From: Dialister sp. CAG:486
GTDB taxonomy: Bacteria; Bacillota; Negativicutes; Veillonellales; Dialisteraceae
Direction of reading: 5' to 3'
Assembly: GCA_000434475.1 (NCBI GenBank)
Contig: FR879544.1
Span: 1 to 64,000, forward strand
DNA length: 64,000 nucleotides
The notes below the pieces were generated by a model that did no database searches, was not told the DNA's origin, and saw nothing but the letters and a program-made list of their open reading frames with translations. Made by a program: the position numbers and the translations under genes. This document shows positions 62,133-64,000 of this stretch, piece by piece (positions within the stretch are counted from its first letter, which is position 1; the number at the start of each line of letters is the position of its first letter).

Positions 62133-63150
62133 ATCCGAGCACCTCGCTTGTGATAGGTAACGATTTCAGATGACTGAGCGCTTCTTTCATATCGCTGTCA
62201 TCGCCAATGATGGTGATAATGAGACGGCCGAAGGATACATTCTGGATGTAGTCGATGGAGCCGTACAGGATAGATACGTCCAGATTGTACTTTTTGATGA
62301 GGTTGGCGATGATCGGTTCATTCGCGACGTCGCCGCGGAAGGAGAGGGAGAGGACGGTCTGGTCGTCCGCGTTCTCTTTATCGGCATGGATATCCATGTG
62401 GGAGAGCTGTTCCGGTACTTCCGAAGACATGACCGAGCCGACGAATTTTTTCAGAGTCGGAGTCTGCGGATTTGTGAAAAGATCAACGACGGAGCCTTCT
62501 TCGATGATGCGGCCATGTTCGATGACGGCGACACGTTCAGCGATCTCCTTGATGACTTCCATCTGATGCGTGATCATGATAATGGTGATGCCGAGCTTCT
62601 TATTGATATCTTTCAGCAGCTGCAGGATGGATTTGACCGTTTCCGGATCCAGCGCAGAGGTCGCTTCATCGGAGAGCAGTACGGATGGATTGGACACGAT
62701 AGCGCGTGCGATGCCGACACGCTGCTTCTGTCCGCCGGAGAGCTGTGCGGGGTACTTATCTTTGTACTCGGTGAGACCGACCATCTCGAGGATGTCATCG
62801 ATGCGTTTCTTCTGTTCTGCCTTCGGCACATTGGCAAGCTCCAAAGGGAATGCGATATTTCCTGCCACTGTGCGGGAGGACAGCAGGTTGAAATGCTGGA
62901 AGATCATGCCGATGCCTTTGCGCTCACTGCGCAGTTCCGCCTTGGAGAGCTTCATCATGTCTTTGCCATTGATCAGGACTTCGCCTGTGGTCGGTGGTTC
63001 AAGCATATTGATGCAGCGGACCAGGGTCGATTTCCCTGCACCGGACTGCCCGACGATACCGTAGATCTCACCATCTCTGATAGTGACGCTGACGTCGTCC
63101 AGTGCTTTGAAATTGCCATATACTTTCGTTATATGTTTGAGTTCAATCAT
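62116..63150 (-). CDS. metN: Methionine ABC transporter ATP-binding protein
   Basis: Walker A GQSGAGKSTL (about 34-43), signature LSGGQKQRVGIARAI, Walker B LLSDEATSALD, H-loop MITHQME. The C-terminal NIL domain (about 265-344) senses methionine and inhibits transport. GGAGACTCCA precedes the ATG by a normal spacing. First gene of the SAM-riboswitch operon. Confidence 0.95.
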   Translation of the reverse strand: MIELKHITKVYGNFKALDDVSVTIRDGEIYGIVGQSGAGKSTLVRCINMLEPPTTGEVLINGKDMMKLSKAELRSERKGIGMIFQHFNLLSSRTVAGNIAFPLELANVPKAEQKKRIDDILEMVGLTEYKDKYPAQLSGGQKQRVGIARAIVSNPSVLLSDEATSALDPETVKSILQLLKDINKKLGITIIMITHQMEVIKEIAERVAVIEHGRIIEEGSVVDLFTNPQTPTLKKFVGSVMSSEVPEQLSHMDIHADKENADDQTVLSLSFRGDVANEPIIANLIKKYNLDVSILYGSIDYIQNVSFGRLIITIIGDDSDMKEALSHLKSLPITSEVLGYVSSH

Positions 63151-63170
63151 TGGAGTCTCCTCATAAAAAC

Positions 63171-63311
63171 AAAAAAACTTTCATCGGAAGATGAAAGCTT
63201 GCAGTCGCATCATCTTTCGAGAATACACTCGCTGGAATTGGCACCGTTTCATAAAGATGGTTGCCGTGGCTTCAAAGGGCCAGTCCCTCCGCCACTCATG
63301 ATGAAAGTCGT
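63171..63311 (-). promoter_or_regulatory. SAM-I (S-box) riboswitch of metNIQ
   Basis: On the minus strand: P1 arms CATCAT / ATGATG, the core GAGTGGCGGAGGGACTGGCC, then GAAGCCACGGCAACC and GGTGCCAATTCC, the S-box consensus. Next comes a terminator CTTTCATC, TTCC, GATGAAAG with TTTTTTT. SAM binding is expected to favour the terminator and shut off methionine uptake. Confidence 0.92.
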
Positions 63312-63316
63312 ATGTA

Positions 63317-63341
63317 ATTCAATCGACAAAGCCGATTGAAT
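63317..63341 (-). promoter_or_regulatory. Perfect palindrome at the metNIQ transcription start
   Basis: ATTCAATCG and CGATTGAAT, 9-base arms separated by 7 bases, beginning 2 bases downstream of the -10 box. It could be an operator or a 5' stabilising hairpin. Confidence 0.7.
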
Positions 63342-63343
63342 GA

Positions 63344-63372
63344 ATTGTACTCTTTATGAGAAGGAAAGTCAA
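63344..63372 (-). promoter_or_regulatory. Promoter of metNIQ
   Basis: On the minus strand: TTGACT (63367-63372), 17-base spacer, TACAAT (63344-63349). Confidence 0.85.
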
Positions 63373-63690
63373 TAGGGGGAGCCCGTGGGATGTGCTGCCC
63401 CATGTTTGCGTGCGAAAGTTTTCCCTTGAGTGAGGAGTGAGGAGTGAGGGGTGAGGAGTGGTGGTGCGGCGCATAAAAATATCGCAGCGCCGCGGAGTAT
63501 AAATAATGGCGATGCCCGAGCTCTGTTTTTCCCTCCTACCTTTGGAAGGAGGTGCCACGAAGGGGCGGATAGGTATGAAAAAGATTTCTCGCTTCGCTCG
63601 AAATGACGATATGAGAGAGTCTGATGTCTCCTGCTCTCCTGCTCTCCTGCTCTCCTAGTCTCCTAGTCACTAGTCACCAGCTACTCCCCT
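63373..63690 (+). repeat. Family B/C repeat block before the TrpR-like gene
   Basis: GAGCCCGTGGGATGTGCTGC module, GTGAGGA heptamers, the GGTGCGGCGCATAAAAATAT ... GCGCCGCGGAGTATA hairpin, a family C palindrome at 63581-63610, then CTCCTGCTCTCCTGCTCTCC and CTAGTCA units. No gene. The block separates the divergent metN and TrpR-like promoters. Confidence 0.88.
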
Positions 63691-63700
63691 CATTTTCCTT

Positions 63701-63729
63701 TTGCACCGCTTTGCCTCTAATGCTATAAT
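63701..63729 (+). promoter_or_regulatory. Promoter of the TrpR-like gene
   Basis: TTGCAC, 17-base spacer, TATAAT preceded by TGC (extended -10). Confidence 0.75.
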
Positions 63730-63778
63730 ATACTAAAGTGTCGTAACTATAACTACCCAATGACAGGAGGACATATCA

Positions 63779-64000
63779 ATGAGTGTGAATCATAGACTGG
63801 TGAATCCGCTGACGGATCAGCTTTTCGATGGCATTCTGACTTTGAAGACGAGAGAGGAGTGCTATGAATTTTTTGAAGATCTTTGTACGATCAATGAACT
63901 GCGTGATATGTCGCAGCGCCTGGAAGTGGCACGTATGCTCGAAGCGGGAGATAAGTATGACCGCATCGAAGAAGCGACGGGCGCGAGCACTGCCACGATT
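63779..64000 (+). CDS. YerC/YecD-family TrpR-like DNA-binding protein (cut by window edge)
   Basis: 74 codons, to the edge. LTLKTREECYEFFEDLCTIN followed by ELRDMSQRLEVARMLEAGDKYDRIEEATGAST matches the TrpR-superfamily YerC/YecD proteins, with the helix-turn-helix beginning at YDRIEEATGAST. AGGAGG lies 9 bases before the ATG. The target is unknown for this family. Confidence 0.88.
   Translation, partial: MSVNHRLVNPLTDQLFDGILTLKTREECYEFFEDLCTINELRDMSQRLEVARMLEAGDKYDRIEEATGASTATI

Overview
The window reads as chromosome of a Firmicute, most likely class Negativicutes (Dialister/Veillonella relatives). The basis is gene content and style: L27 made with a cleavable N-terminal extension next to its protease Prp, T-box and SAM-I leaders, Mini-III, RNase M5, Asp23 proteins, a CdaA/CdaR/GlmM cluster and a two-subunit Fe-S serine dehydratase. 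The genus is inference; no rRNA is present.

Layout. 1-8 kb: partial queG, a zeta-toxin-like kinase, cbiZ, an anchored protein of unknown function, and sdaAB/sdaAA. 6.5-10 kb: the c-di-AMP cluster cdaA-cdaR-glmM, in which cdaA is cut into two ORFs by a 42-bp tandem duplication. 10.4-14.4 kb: a cysteine T-box (UGC specifier) followed by cysS-mrnC-rlmB and a YacP-type NYN nuclease. 14.7-21.3 kb: pepP-efp-two Asp23 proteins-nusB-TsaD paralogue-ispA-tlyA-nadK. 21.7-26.1 kb: rplU-prp-rpmA, then dapB-asd-dapA. 26.2-29.8 kb: lgt, an orphan OmpR-type regulator, rnmV and rsmA.

29.8-40.1 kb is an A/T-richer accessory island between rsmA and a tRNA-Ser/tadA pair. It has a decayed IS3-type element and then six genes packed as one operon: XRE regulator, dynamin-like GTPase, single-span membrane protein, large HerA/FtsK-like ATPase, WHH (HNH/Endo VII) nuclease toxin, and SUKH immunity protein. 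The spacing (overlaps or gaps of a few bases) suggests that toxin, immunity protein, motor ATPase and membrane-remodelling GTPase work as one system. I recognise the parts but not the assembly, so this is the best candidate for an undescribed system.

41-57 kb is ordinary chromosome: glnS, two flavodoxins, an aminotransferase, a lipoprotein, uppP, an ATP-grasp protein, dnaG-rpoD, fba, tRNA-Lys, a prophage minor-head remnant and an acyl-CoA dehydrogenase. 57.6-60.3 kb is a second accessory patch: hicAB, a truncated hsdM, an A/T-rich orphan gene and an IS21 istB remnant. 60.3-63.4 kb is metNIQ on the minus strand under a SAM-I riboswitch. The right edge cuts a TrpR-like (YerC/YecD) gene.

Two dispersed repeat families pervade intergenic DNA. 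Family A is a palindromic miniature element with seven full copies, all exactly 159 bp, plus a 35-bp derivative. Family B is a mosaic of 7-bp tandem motifs and a GC-rich hairpin module, often placed inside operons (sdaAB/sdaAA, cdaR/glmM, metI/metQ). A third short palindrome occurs inside several B blocks.
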